Of a stretch of DNA of 9,306 nucleotides, positions 1-6,749 are shown piece after piece. Below the pieces are notes generated by a model. It ran no database searches. It was not told where the DNA came from and was given only the letters and a program-made list of their open reading frames with translations. This stretch comes from JBBSEZ01 sp038239195. GTDB lineage: Bacteria; Planctomycetota; Planctomycetia; Gemmatales; Gemmataceae. Positions within the stretch are counted from its first letter, which is position 1, and each line of letters starts with the position of its first letter. The position numbers were made by a program, and so were the translations under genes. The DNA lies in assembly GCA_038239195.1 (NCBI GenBank), contig JBBSEZ010000395.1:1-9306 (forward strand). The letters are read 5' to 3'.

Positions 1-933
1 AGCGCGGCGGGGGCCTTCGTCCTCCTCAAGATGGGCCCGGGCGCCAAAGGAGGCGGGCCCTCGGCGGGGGCCGAGGCCGCCCGCGCTCCCGAGGAACCGG
101 TCGCGCAGCAAGGCACCGTCAAGCCGGAGCAAGCCAGCGGCATCGTGTACTACCCGGTGCCCTACGCCTCCCCGCCCCACCTGACGCTGACGGCGAAGGC
201 GCCCGGGCGGAAGTACCTGATCGCGCAGCAGGACGAACTGAGCTTCGTCTGGTCGGTCGCGCCCGAGCTGAAAGACCTCAACGACGTCAAGGACCTCGAA
301 TCGGCGCTCAAGGTGGCGGCGAGCGGTGGCCTGCGACCCGGCCCGAACGACGAGCTCGCCTGGGAAGCGAAAGGCGTGCGTGCCGGCACGGGGGCGCCCT
401 CCAAACCGTTCGAGCAGAGGGGGACGTTCAAGGTCGAGGAACGTGGACAGGAGGGCGAGGTGTTCTTCGTCGCCGCCTACGCCTTGCCTCCCAACGTCGT
501 GCTCGACGGCGTCCCGAAGACGGCCGTCACCAGCGTGACGCCCCTGGGCTTTGCCTGGAAGTTCACGGGGGCGGGCTTCGCGGACGAGCGCGGCACCGTC
601 ACCTGGAAGGCGAAGGGGGCTCGCGCGACCGGCGAGCAACTGGCCGAACACATCAAGAACGCCTCGCGGCTCCAGCCCCGCGCGGAGAACTGGAGGCAAT
701 CCGGGTCGTTGAACTACTCTCCGGGCCTCTCGGGGCAGGTCGGCTTTGGCCAGGCGTTCGCGACGCCCCCCTCGGTCGAGGTCACCGCCCGAGAAGTCAT
801 CGTGAAGGAGGTCACGACGACGAGTTTCAAGTGGGAGGCGAACGGCACCAAGAGCAACTCCAACTACAGCACGACGTGGACAGCCAAGGGCACGCGAGGG
901 CTCGCGCCGCCTGCCCCGGCGGACAAGAAGTAG
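1..933 (+). CDS. Probable membrane-anchored protein with three H-type-lectin-like repeats (5' end outside window)
   Basis: The frame is open from base 1. It reads a hydrophobic stretch (SAAGAFVLLK) before the first Met codon at 31, and no Shine-Dalgarno sequence precedes that Met. The gene therefore most likely starts upstream, and the visible beginning is the tail of a membrane anchor or signal segment. A low-complexity Gly/Ala/Pro linker follows (31-111). Then come three degenerate repeats at about 112-381, 421-624 and 703-900. Each starts with G-[TS]-[VFL], has a central aromatic strand followed by PP-x-[VL] (SPPHL, LPPNV, TPPSV), then a [FS]-x-W or F-x-W strand, and closes with W-x-A-K-G-[VAT]-R. 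This spacing resembles the H-type lectin (Helix pomatia agglutinin-like) beta-sandwich, so carbohydrate binding or surface adhesion is possible. That is inference from pattern only. The first repeat carries an insertion. The protein ends in a Pro/Lys-rich tail (PAPADKK). Membership of the cluster further right is not shown by spacing. Confidence 0.7.
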   Translation, partial: SAAGAFVLLKMGPGAKGGGPSAGAEAARAPEEPVAQQGTVKPEQASGIVYYPVPYASPPHLTLTAKAPGRKYLIAQQDELSFVWSVAPELKDLNDVKDLESALKVAASGGLRPGPNDELAWEAKGVRAGTGAPSKPFEQRGTFKVEERGQEGEVFFVAAYALPPNVVLDGVPKTAVTSVTPLGFAWKFTGAGFADERGTVTWKAKGARATGEQLAEHIKNASRLQPRAENWRQSGSLNYSPGLSGQVGFGQAFATPPSVEVTAREVIVKEVTTTSFKWEANGTKSNSNYSTTWTAKGTRGLAPPAPADKK

Positions 934-955
934 GCGCCGGGCCGAGGCCCTGGGC

Positions 956-985
956 TTGACCCCCTCGCGCCGGTCGGGGTAGCAT
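956..985 (+). promoter_or_regulatory. Putative sigma70-type promoter of the methyltransferase at 1025
   Basis: A -35-like TTGACC (956-961) and a -10-like TAGCAT (980-985) are separated by 18 bases in the 91-bp gap after the lectin-like gene. Transcription would begin near 992. The match is 5/6 and 4/6 to the sigma70 consensus. Good spacing and position support it, but nothing in the sequence proves activity. Confidence 0.45.
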
Positions 986-1024
986 TCCACCTTCCGACGG
1001 ACCGCCTTTGCCCCGGAGGGCCCA

Positions 1025-1720
1025 ATGACGCTGCGCGACCTTTGCCGCCGGCTGGTCCGCTTTGGGTGGCCGCGCCCCTTCGACTACCGGCGCGCCTACG
1101 CCCGGGCCGACCTCGCCCGCGACTATTGGACCGTGGTCGGCCCCACCACGCGCGAGGAGTACGACCGGCTCGGCGGGGTGAAGTTACGGCACCTGATCGA
1201 CCTCGGCCTGACGCCGGATTCGCGGGTGCTCGACGTCGGTTGCGGCACGGGCCTGTTAACGGCGGCGCTGGAGGGCTATCTCAGCGACCGGGGGCTCTAC
1301 GTTGGCACCGACCTGGCGCCCGAGGCGGTGGCGTTCTGCCGGCAACGCTTCCGCCGGCCGAACTTCTCCTTCGTTCGCAACGAGATGACGGCCCTTCCCC
1401 TGACAGAGGGGCCCTTCGACGCGATCGCCTTCTACAGCGTCTTCACCCACACCTACCCCGAAGAGACGGCCCTCCTGCTCGCCGAGGCCCGCCGAGTGCT
1501 GGCGGCGGGCGGCTTCGTCTTCGCGGATGCGTTCGTTTCCCCGGACGTGCGCCGCTCCGAGGGGGGCCGTGGTGCCGTGGTGGTCGGCGCGGGCCTTCTG
1601 CCCCGGCTGATCGCGGGCGCGGGCCTGCGGGCCGAGACGGTGATGACCCTCGACGGCCCGCGCGGCAGTCGGCGAGCGTTTCTGAAGCTAACGAGAGCAG
1701 CAGGGCTTGGTTTGCTGTAG
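1025..1720 (+). CDS. Class I SAM-dependent methyltransferase
   Basis: This 231-residue protein has the Rossmann methyltransferase fold. Motif I is VLDVGCGTGLL (residues 68-78). The acidic residue ending strand 2 is D96 in VGTDLAPE. The motif IV region is FDAIAFYSVFTH (131-142), followed by the usual helix and the strand A-G-G-F-V-F-A-D (161-168). Family knowledge makes it a SAM-dependent methyl transfer enzyme. The substrate cannot be read; small-molecule or lipid/glycan acceptors are the common ones in this ubiquitous family. The ATG at 1025 is supported by GGAGG at 1015-1019, five bases upstream. It has its own candidate promoter, so it need not be cotranscribed with the lectin-like gene. 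Oddity: the TAG stop (1718-1720) lies inside the first arm of a palindromic repeat, so the last residue or two (…LGLL) may derive from the repeat insertion. The C-terminal part after residue 170 is short and lacks a recognisable substrate domain. Confidence 0.88.
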   Translation: MTLRDLCRRLVRFGWPRPFDYRRAYARADLARDYWTVVGPTTREEYDRLGGVKLRHLIDLGLTPDSRVLDVGCGTGLLTAALEGYLSDRGLYVGTDLAPEAVAFCRQRFRRPNFSFVRNEMTALPLTEGPFDAIAFYSVFTHTYPEETALLLAEARRVLAAGGFVFADAFVSPDVRRSEGGRGAVVVGAGLLPRLIAGAGLRAETVMTLDGPRGSRRAFLKLTRAAGLGLL

Positions 1721-1790
1721 GACGGCTCAGGAGAGCCGTCCTACAAGGAGGACGGCTCAGGAGAGCCGTCCTACAAGGAGGACGGCTCAG
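1717..1790. repeat. Tandem 30-bp palindromic repeat between convergent genes (2 full units plus a partial one)
   Basis: Unit 1 spans 1717-1746, unit 2 spans 1747-1776, and a truncated third unit spans 1777-1790. Each full unit is a hairpin with arm GTAGGACGGCTC, loop AGGA, returning arm GAGCCGTCCTAC and an AA spacer. Unit 1 pairs perfectly over 12 bp (1717-1728 with 1733-1744). Unit 2 begins GG instead of GT and pairs 11 of 12. The third unit has only its left arm and then diverges. The stop of the plus-strand methyltransferase (TAG, 1718-1720) and the stop of the minus-strand redoxin gene (TGA, read from 1789 to 1787) both fall inside the array. The hairpins could act as a bidirectional transcription end or mRNA stabiliser, although no T-tract follows. 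REP-like or miniature mobile repeats are the likely class; that is inference. Confidence 0.9.
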
Positions 1791-3655
1791 GGCGCCTGCA
1801 ACCACCGCGCCAGCCGGCGCCGTCCCAGGTAGGCCCCGCCCGCCAGTACCATCAGCGCCGTGACCGGAGGACGGCACGTGGCCTGCGCCGCCCGCCACGC
1901 CCGACGCGGCCAGGTTGCCTCGCGCTGCAAGTCCTCGTCCTCGAGCACGACGTCGAAGTAGCCGTTGAACATCTCTTCCCAGCTTTGCGTCCCGGTGCGT
2001 ACGGTCGAGCTGGGATCGGGGTTGGCCGGGTTGTCGGCCGAGTTATCGAAGACCGCCGTGCAGCGCAGCCGGCTCCCGGCGGGGAGCCGTTTGGGCTCGG
2101 CGAGCTCGTAGCGGTGCTGCCAGCCGAAGTCGTAGCGCGGCACGTCGAGCAGCACCTCCTCGGTGCCGTCCGGGTAGGTCACGTCGTAGCGAAAGCTCTT
2201 GCCGCGCAGGTGCAAGTGCGGGAACAGCGCCAGCAGCAGCACGCTGCGCTTCACTTCCCACGTTTGCGATACCTGATGGTCGGAAACGTGCGGCGGGATG
2301 GCCAAATCGAGGTCGTACATGAGCCGGGTGGACACTTCCTTGCGGACGGTCCCGGGGCGCGCGAACGTGAGGCCCAGGCGCGTCTGGTCCTTCTGGGGCG
2401 AGCCAACGGCCACGTAGTGCATGACGAAGACGATGCGCCAGCCGGCCGGGATGCGCTTGGCCGTGCCCTCGGGCAAGACTATCGGCGGGGTGCCGGGGGC
2501 CATCACGGCCAGGCAATACGATCCGCCGGGCCCCGCCTCGGGGAGGGCCCTCGGGTCGGTGACGCCGGGCGGTTGCAGAAAGACGCTACAGTGGTGGACC
2601 ACGGCGCGGTTGCCGGGCACGATTTCGGCCGCCTGGGCCCAGCGATCCTCGCGGAAGCCCGGATCGACGACGAAATACTGGTACTCGAGCGCGCCCTCGG
2701 CGGGGATCGCGAACGGCTCTTTCATCGACACCACGACGTCGGGGCCCGGGATCGCCCAGCCGTCGGGGAACTTCCGCGGCGGGGGCAAATGGCGCGGGTC
2801 GCCCTCGGGGGCGCCGGCGTCGATCCAGGCGAGGAGCGTTTGCTTTTCGCGCGCCGTCAGGCTGGGGTCGTTGGCGAACTTGCCGTGGGCGGGGCTGGCG
2901 CTCCAAGGCGGCATGCGCCCTTCCTCGATCGCGTCGCGGATGGCCCCGGCCCAGCCCGACGCCTCGCGGTAGCTCGTCAGCGCGAAGGGGCCGATCTGGC
3001 CCGGCCGGTGACACGCCTGACAGCGCTGTTGCAAGATGGGGGCGACGTCGCGGCTGTAGGTGACGGCCGCGGATTGGGAGCGCGGGCGGGCCCGGCCGAT
3101 GGGGCAGCCCGACGCCTCGGTGACGGGCTGGCTGACGGCCTTGCCGGCGAGCAGTTCGTCGAGGGCGAGCGCCAGGTCGCGCCGCGTCGGGCGGGGCCGG
3201 TGGCCGCTGACGGTGTACTGGTCGTCGATGCGCCCGCGGTAGCGCACGGCGCGGCGCCGGTCGAGGACGAACGCCTCGGGGCTGCGCTCGGCCCCGAAGC
3301 GATCGGCGATGGCGTTGCCGGCGTCCCGGAGGATGGGGAAGGGAATGGCGTGCTCGCGGGCGTAGCGGGCGAGGTCGGCCGGGGCGTCGTGGCGGTTGGA
3401 GTTGATGGCGACGAACGCTACGCCCCGGCGCTCGTAGGCGCGCGCCATCTCGACCAGGCGCGGGGCGTAGAGCTTGGCCAGGGGGCAGTCGGCGCCGAGG
3501 AAGAGGACGACGACCAGTTTGCGCTCGCGGAAATCGCTGAGCCGATGAGCCTGGCCGCGGAAGTCGCGCAGCGCGAAGTCGCTGATGGGCGGGCCCATCG
3601 CGGGCGGGGCGGCGAGGGCGGTCGTCAGAAGCGCGGACAGCCAGATCGGTTGCAT
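1787..3655 (-). CDS. Exported redoxin / cytochrome c / type II copper monooxygenase-like composite protein
   Basis: Start chosen at the ATG at 3655: GGAGG lies just upstream on this strand and the product (622 residues) then opens with a signal-peptide-like segment, MQPIWLSALLTTALAAPPA. A GTG at 3718 would add 21 basic residues before it and is unlikely. Domains in order: redoxin (AhpC/TSA-like) at about 24-170, with GADCPLAK and a single Cys at 57 rather than a CxxC pair; a heme-binding C-Q-A-C-H (C212, C215, H216) in a segment typical of planctomycete cytochrome c-like domains; then about 300-575 with copper-ligand-like residues of the PHM/dopamine beta-monooxygenase type: VVHHCS (H354, H355), MHY (H413), HLHLRGKSF (H480, H482) and EEM (M562). 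A membrane helix at about 597-611 precedes an Arg-rich tail. A periplasmic, membrane-attached redox enzyme is likely; the substrate is unknown. The gene is monocistronic here, and its TGA stop lies within the palindromic repeat. Confidence 0.85.
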   Translation of the reverse strand: MQPIWLSALLTTALAAPPAMGPPISDFALRDFRGQAHRLSDFRERKLVVVLFLGADCPLAKLYAPRLVEMARAYERRGVAFVAINSNRHDAPADLARYAREHAIPFPILRDAGNAIADRFGAERSPEAFVLDRRRAVRYRGRIDDQYTVSGHRPRPTRRDLALALDELLAGKAVSQPVTEASGCPIGRARPRSQSAAVTYSRDVAPILQQRCQACHRPGQIGPFALTSYREASGWAGAIRDAIEEGRMPPWSASPAHGKFANDPSLTAREKQTLLAWIDAGAPEGDPRHLPPPRKFPDGWAIPGPDVVVSMKEPFAIPAEGALEYQYFVVDPGFREDRWAQAAEIVPGNRAVVHHCSVFLQPPGVTDPRALPEAGPGGSYCLAVMAPGTPPIVLPEGTAKRIPAGWRIVFVMHYVAVGSPQKDQTRLGLTFARPGTVRKEVSTRLMYDLDLAIPPHVSDHQVSQTWEVKRSVLLLALFPHLHLRGKSFRYDVTYPDGTEEVLLDVPRYDFGWQHRYELAEPKRLPAGSRLRCTAVFDNSADNPANPDPSSTVRTGTQSWEEMFNGYFDVVLEDEDLQREATWPRRAWRAAQATCRPPVTALMVLAGGAYLGRRRLARWLQAP

Positions 3656-3687
3656 GGGGCCTCCACCGAGCGAGCGGGAAACGCGAA

Positions 3688-3699
3688 GCCGCAAGCGGC
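3688..3699. repeat. Short perfect palindrome in the redoxin-gene leader
   Basis: GCCGC and GCGGC flank AA, giving a 12-bp palindrome 33 bases upstream of the redoxin-gene start at 3655. It would form a small hairpin in the 5' leader of that mRNA. In a GC-rich genome this can occur by chance. It also resembles fragments of dispersed GC-rich planctomycete repeats, which is an impression rather than a demonstrated match. Confidence 0.35.
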
Positions 3700-3785
3700 G
3701 GGCCCGGGAGCTCGCCACGCTACCTTACCTTTTTTCTCGCCGGTGCGACGAGTGTGCACGGGCGCGAATTGCTCGCCATGCGTTT

Positions 3786-3814
3786 TTGGACAACCCTGCG
3801 GCACGTGCTATGTT
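3786..3814 (+). promoter_or_regulatory. Putative extended -10 promoter of the glycan operon
   Basis: TTGGAC (3786-3791) and TATGTT (3809-3814) are 17 bases apart, and TGC directly before the -10 gives the TGn extension (3806-3808). The site lies in an unusually AT-richer patch of the 219-bp spacer between the divergent redoxin and aminotransferase genes. Predicted transcription starts near 3821, leaving a leader of about 55 bases. The -35 is a weak match (3/6); the extended -10 compensates. The rest of the spacer (3656-3785) shows no gene and no convincing minus-strand promoter. Confidence 0.5.
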
Positions 3815-3874
3815 TTCGCCGTGGGAGGATTTTGCCGGCACCTGAAATGGCCGGCGAGCACAAGGGTGGCGGCG

Positions 3875-4996
3875 ATGCAAGTCCCCTTTCTCGACCTCAA
3901 GGCCCAAAACCGCTCGATCTGGCCGGAGCTGCAAGCGGCCCTCGAGCCGGTGCTCTCCGGGGCCCAGTTCATTCTCGGCCCTGCCGTGGAGCGCTTCGAG
4001 GCCCACTTCGCCGAGTACCTGGGCGTGCGCCACTGCGTCGGGCTCAACAACGGGACTTCCGCCCTGCACGCGGCCCTGCTGGCGTGTGACGTGGGGCTGG
4101 GCGACGAGGTCATTACGACCCCCGCCACCTGGATCAGCACGAGCTGGGCCATCAGCTACGTCGGCGCCCGTCCCGTTTTCGTGGACGTCGATCCGGACAC
4201 GTACACGCTCAACCCCGAGCTGGTCGAGCAGGCCATCACGCCGCGCACCCGGGCCATCCTTCCCGTCCACCTGTACGGCCAGGCCGCCGACCTTGCGCCG
4301 TTGGCCCGCCTGGCCGACGAACACGACCTGGCCCTCATCGAGGACGCCGCCCAGGCGCACGGGGCGAAATACGAAGGCCGTCGCGTCGGGGGCTTTGGCC
4401 GGGCCGGGTGCTTCAGCTTCTACCCGGGCAAGAACCTCGGCGCCTTCGGCGAGGGCGGGTGCGTGGTCACCAACGACCTGGCCGTCGCCGAGCGCATTCG
4501 CTGCCTGCGCGACCACGCGCAGCAGGGGCGACACCACCACGTCGCGATCGGCTACAACATGCGCATGGAAGGCATTCAGGCGGCGGTGCTCGACGCCAAG
4601 TTGCCGCACCTGGATACCTGGAACGCCGCACGCCGCCGGATCAGTCAGCGCTACCGCGAGCTGCTCGCCGACCTGCCCGGGTTGGTCCTGCCGGCCGCCC
4701 CTCGCCCCGAGTCCCACGTCTGGCACCTCTTCGTGGCACTGGCGCGCGGCCCGGAGCGCGACGAACTGCGGACGGCCCTGGCGGAGAGGGGCATCGCCAC
4801 CGGCGTTCACTACCCGACGCCGGTGCCGTTCCAACCCGCCTACGCGCACCTGGGCCATCGGTCGGGCGACTTCCCCGTGACCGAAGACCTGATGCGAAAC
4901 TGCCTGTCGCTGCCGATGTTCCCCGAGCTTTCGGACGAGGCCATCGACTGCGTGGCCGGCGCCCTGCACGAACTGGTCGGAGCGGTGTATGCCTGA
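3875..4996 (+). CDS. DegT/DnrJ/EryC1/StrS-family PLP-dependent sugar aminotransferase
   Basis: The 373-residue product has the family's full usual length and opens with the hallmark VPFLDLKAQ. PLP-site features are visible: NNGTSALHAAL (58-68) for phosphate binding, IEDAAQAHGA (155-164) with D157 contacting the pyridine nitrogen, and FSFYPGKNLGAFGEGG (180-195) with K186 as the Schiff-base lysine. The C-terminal part has GVHYPTPVPFQPAY (310-323) and SLPMFPELSDE, typical of enzymes that aminate keto-sugar nucleotides. The expected reaction is transfer of an amino group from glutamate to a 3- or 4-keto nucleotide sugar in the cytoplasm. The Gfo/Idh/MocA dehydrogenase in the same operon favours a 3-keto substrate (WlbC/WbpE-like). 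I chose the ATG at 3875 because the conserved N-terminus begins there; the ribosome site is weak (GGTGG about 5 bases upstream), and an in-frame GTG at 3866 is a possible alternative. The reading frame is open much further upstream, antisense to the redoxin gene, which is not coding. It overlaps the next gene by 8 bp. Confidence 0.93.
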   Translation: MQVPFLDLKAQNRSIWPELQAALEPVLSGAQFILGPAVERFEAHFAEYLGVRHCVGLNNGTSALHAALLACDVGLGDEVITTPATWISTSWAISYVGARPVFVDVDPDTYTLNPELVEQAITPRTRAILPVHLYGQAADLAPLARLADEHDLALIEDAAQAHGAKYEGRRVGGFGRAGCFSFYPGKNLGAFGEGGCVVTNDLAVAERIRCLRDHAQQGRHHHVAIGYNMRMEGIQAAVLDAKLPHLDTWNAARRRISQRYRELLADLPGLVLPAAPRPESHVWHLFVALARGPERDELRTALAERGIATGVHYPTPVPFQPAYAHLGHRSGDFPVTEDLMRNCLSLPMFPELSDEAIDCVAGALHELVGAVYA

Positions 4997-5942
4997 GACG
5001 TTGCGCATCCTGATTACCGGCGCCGGCACCACGACCGCGGTCACGGTCCTCAAAGGCCTGCGGGCCGCGGGCGGCGCGGGCGCCGTCGTGTTCATGGGCG
5101 ACATGAGCCCCGACTGCGCCGGGGCCCACCTCGGCGACCACTTCGTTCGCATGCCGCCGGCGCGGGCGGAGGACTTCGAGGCCCGCGTGGTCGAGCTGTG
5201 CGGGGAGCACCGCATCGGCCTGGTGATCCCGATCCTCGATTACGAGTTTTTGGGCTGGTGTGCGGTCGCCGACCGGCTGCGCGAGATGGGCACGCGGGTG
5301 GTCATCAGCCCGCGCAAGGCCCTCCGCCGCTGCATCGAGAAGGACAAGACCCACGACTACTTCCGCGCCCTGGGCGTGCCGACCATCCCCACCTGGCGGG
5401 CCGAAGCGGTGACGGAGCCCGAGGCGCTCCCGTTCCCCGTGTACCTCAAGCCGCGCTGCGGCCGGGCCAGCCTCGACAATTACAAGGCAGAGAACCTGGC
5501 CGAGTATCGGGTCGCGGTCCGCAAGGTCCCCGACGCCATCGTGCAGCCGTTCACGAAGGGCGCCGAGGTGACGATCGACACGCTGAGCGACCTGGAGGGC
5601 AAGTTCCTGGCGGCCTCGCCGCGGTTGCGGCTGGAGGTCAAGAGCGGCCAGGCGTACCGCAGCCGGACGTTCGCCGACCCGGCCCTGACGGCGATGGCCC
5701 AACGCATCGTCGAGGGGCTGCCGATCGTGGGAGCGGCCAACGTCCAGTGCTTCCTCACCGAGGACGGCCCGCGCTTCTTCGAGATCAACGCCCGCTTCGG
5801 GGCCGGGACGGTCCTTTCCATCCACGCGGGGATGAACGGCCCGCTCGCCCTGGCGGCGCTGGCGCGCGGGCTCCCGCCCGGCGACCTGACGCCCCGGCCG
5901 GACGTCCTGATGATGCGTTACTGGCAAGAGGTGTTCACATGA
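4989..5942 (+). CDS. ATP-grasp ligase, carbamoyl-phosphate-synthase-like
   Basis: This 317-residue protein has the layout of stand-alone CarB-like ATP-grasp enzymes. An N-terminal Rossmann-like pre-ATP-grasp part has ILITGAGTTTAVTVLKGL (7-24). A linker follows with EKDKTHDYFRALGVPTIPTW (117-136). The ATP-grasp core has the nucleotide lysine in YLKPRCGRAS (K154), a VQPF hinge (185-188) and the metal-binding FFEINARFGAG (263-273; E265, N267). Family chemistry is ATP-driven activation of a carboxylate to an acyl-phosphate, which an amine then attacks. The acceptor is not readable. Since it overlaps the aminotransferase gene by 8 bp, amide formation on the new amino sugar is an attractive inference; an amino-acid ligase or sugar-carboxylate amidating role are alternatives. 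The start is supported by GGAG at 4979-4982, six bases upstream. The stop overlaps the next start as ATGA. Confidence 0.85.
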   Translation: MPETLRILITGAGTTTAVTVLKGLRAAGGAGAVVFMGDMSPDCAGAHLGDHFVRMPPARAEDFEARVVELCGEHRIGLVIPILDYEFLGWCAVADRLREMGTRVVISPRKALRRCIEKDKTHDYFRALGVPTIPTWRAEAVTEPEALPFPVYLKPRCGRASLDNYKAENLAEYRVAVRKVPDAIVQPFTKGAEVTIDTLSDLEGKFLAASPRLRLEVKSGQAYRSRTFADPALTAMAQRIVEGLPIVGAANVQCFLTEDGPRFFEINARFGAGTVLSIHAGMNGPLALAALARGLPPGDLTPRPDVLMMRYWQEVFT

Positions 5943-6703
5943 AGGCGCTGGCCCTGCAAATGCGACCGGGGGCCTCCGGTTCTCTGCCGGAAGGCCAGGA
6001 ACTGCTCGACCTGTCCGTGGTCATGCCGGTCCACAACGAGGAGCAAGCCCTGCCCGAGGTGCTGGACGAAGCGCTGCGCGCGCTCGCCGAGGCGCCGTTC
6101 CGCTTCGAAATCGTCCTGGTCGATGACGCCAGCACCGACGACAGCCTGGCCATCCTGGAGGCGTTTCAGCAACAGCACCCTGAGGTGACGATTCGCATTC
6201 TCCGCCACGAGCGGAACCGCGGCATCGCGGCCGCCTGCGATACGCTCTTTGCCGCCGCGCGGGGCCGCTACGTCTTCCTCAACGCCAGCGATGGCCAGTG
6301 CAAGACGTCCGAGAGCGTGCGCATGATGGAGTTGCGCGACCGGCACGACCTGGTGGTCGGCCGGCGCGAGGCCAAGCATTACAGCCTGCGCCGGGCGCTG
6401 ATCAGCCGAGCCTTCAACCTGCTGCCCTGGCTGCTGTTCGGCGTGCGCACGCACGACGCCGGCAGCATCAAGCTCGTGCGCCGGGAACTGCTGGACGTCC
6501 CCCTGTGCAGCAACGGGCCGTTCCGCGAGGCCGAGCGCATCATCCGGGCCAAACGGCGGGGCTACCGCATCGGCGTGCTCGCCGTCGAGAACCGCCCGCG
6601 CCTCGGCGGGCAGGCGACCGGCGCGCGCTGGGGGCTGGTCGGCCAGGCCGTGCGCGACCTGATGCGCTGCTGGTGGCGAATCGTCGTGCGGCGCGAACGG
6701 TAG
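5939..6703 (+). CDS. Family 2 glycosyltransferase (dolichyl/undecaprenyl-phosphate sugar synthase-like)
   Basis: The 254-residue GT-A fold enzyme begins with a variable 25-residue segment, then VVMPVHNEEQALPEV (27-41), the nucleotide-binding VDDASTDDS (61-69) and RHERNRGIAAACDTLF (89-104). At the metal site it reads NASDGQ (115-120); D118 is kept but the first Asp of the DxD motif is absent. The later LLFGVRTHDAGSIKLVRRELL (165-185) matches the acceptor region of the DPM1-like subgroup, which moves a sugar from a nucleotide to a polyprenyl phosphate at the inner membrane face. No membrane helices are seen, so it would be cytoplasmic or peripheral. The start at 5939 forms an ATGA overlap with the ATP-grasp gene and is preceded by AGAGG at 5927-5931. 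An undecaprenyl-phosphate or glycan-chain acceptor is likely; the sugar is unknown. Confidence 0.87.
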   Translation: MKALALQMRPGASGSLPEGQELLDLSVVMPVHNEEQALPEVLDEALRALAEAPFRFEIVLVDDASTDDSLAILEAFQQQHPEVTIRILRHERNRGIAAACDTLFAAARGRYVFLNASDGQCKTSESVRMMELRDRHDLVVGRREAKHYSLRRALISRAFNLLPWLLFGVRTHDAGSIKLVRRELLDVPLCSNGPFREAERIIRAKRRGYRIGVLAVENRPRLGGQATGARWGLVGQAVRDLMRCWWRIVVRRER

Positions 6704-6749
6704 CGTACGCCCTCTGCTTTTTCCCCAACCACGCTGAGGAGATGACTTC

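Noticed and set aside
1717..1790. CRISPR array
   Set aside because: The units are directly adjacent with only a two-base link and no variable spacers, and there are no cas genes nearby.
1042..1863. Repeat-encoded peptide (GRLRRAVLQG units) as a coding region
   Set aside because: The 30-bp unit keeps one frame open, but that frame is off-frame within the methyltransferase and has no start signal or known domain.
3656..3718. Upstream GTG start of the redoxin gene
   Set aside because: It would put 21 Arg-rich residues before a good signal peptide and lacks a ribosome site, whereas the ATG at 3655 has GGAGG at proper distance.
1985..3874. Long plus-strand open frame running into the aminotransferase gene
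   Set aside because: It is antisense to the redoxin gene, is rich in Arg, Gly, Val and Ala without motifs, and the conserved aminotransferase N-terminus begins only at 3875. It is a high-GC shadow frame, not a fusion.
3725..5215. Minus-strand frame of nearly 500 codons opposite the aminotransferase
   Set aside because: Its composition mirrors the plus-strand gene and it shows no domain. The plus frame has complete catalytic motifs.
4641..5927. Minus-strand frame opposite the ATP-grasp gene
   Set aside because: It is a shadow of the ATP-grasp and aminotransferase genes, with low-complexity Arg/Gly/Ala content and no recognisable motif.
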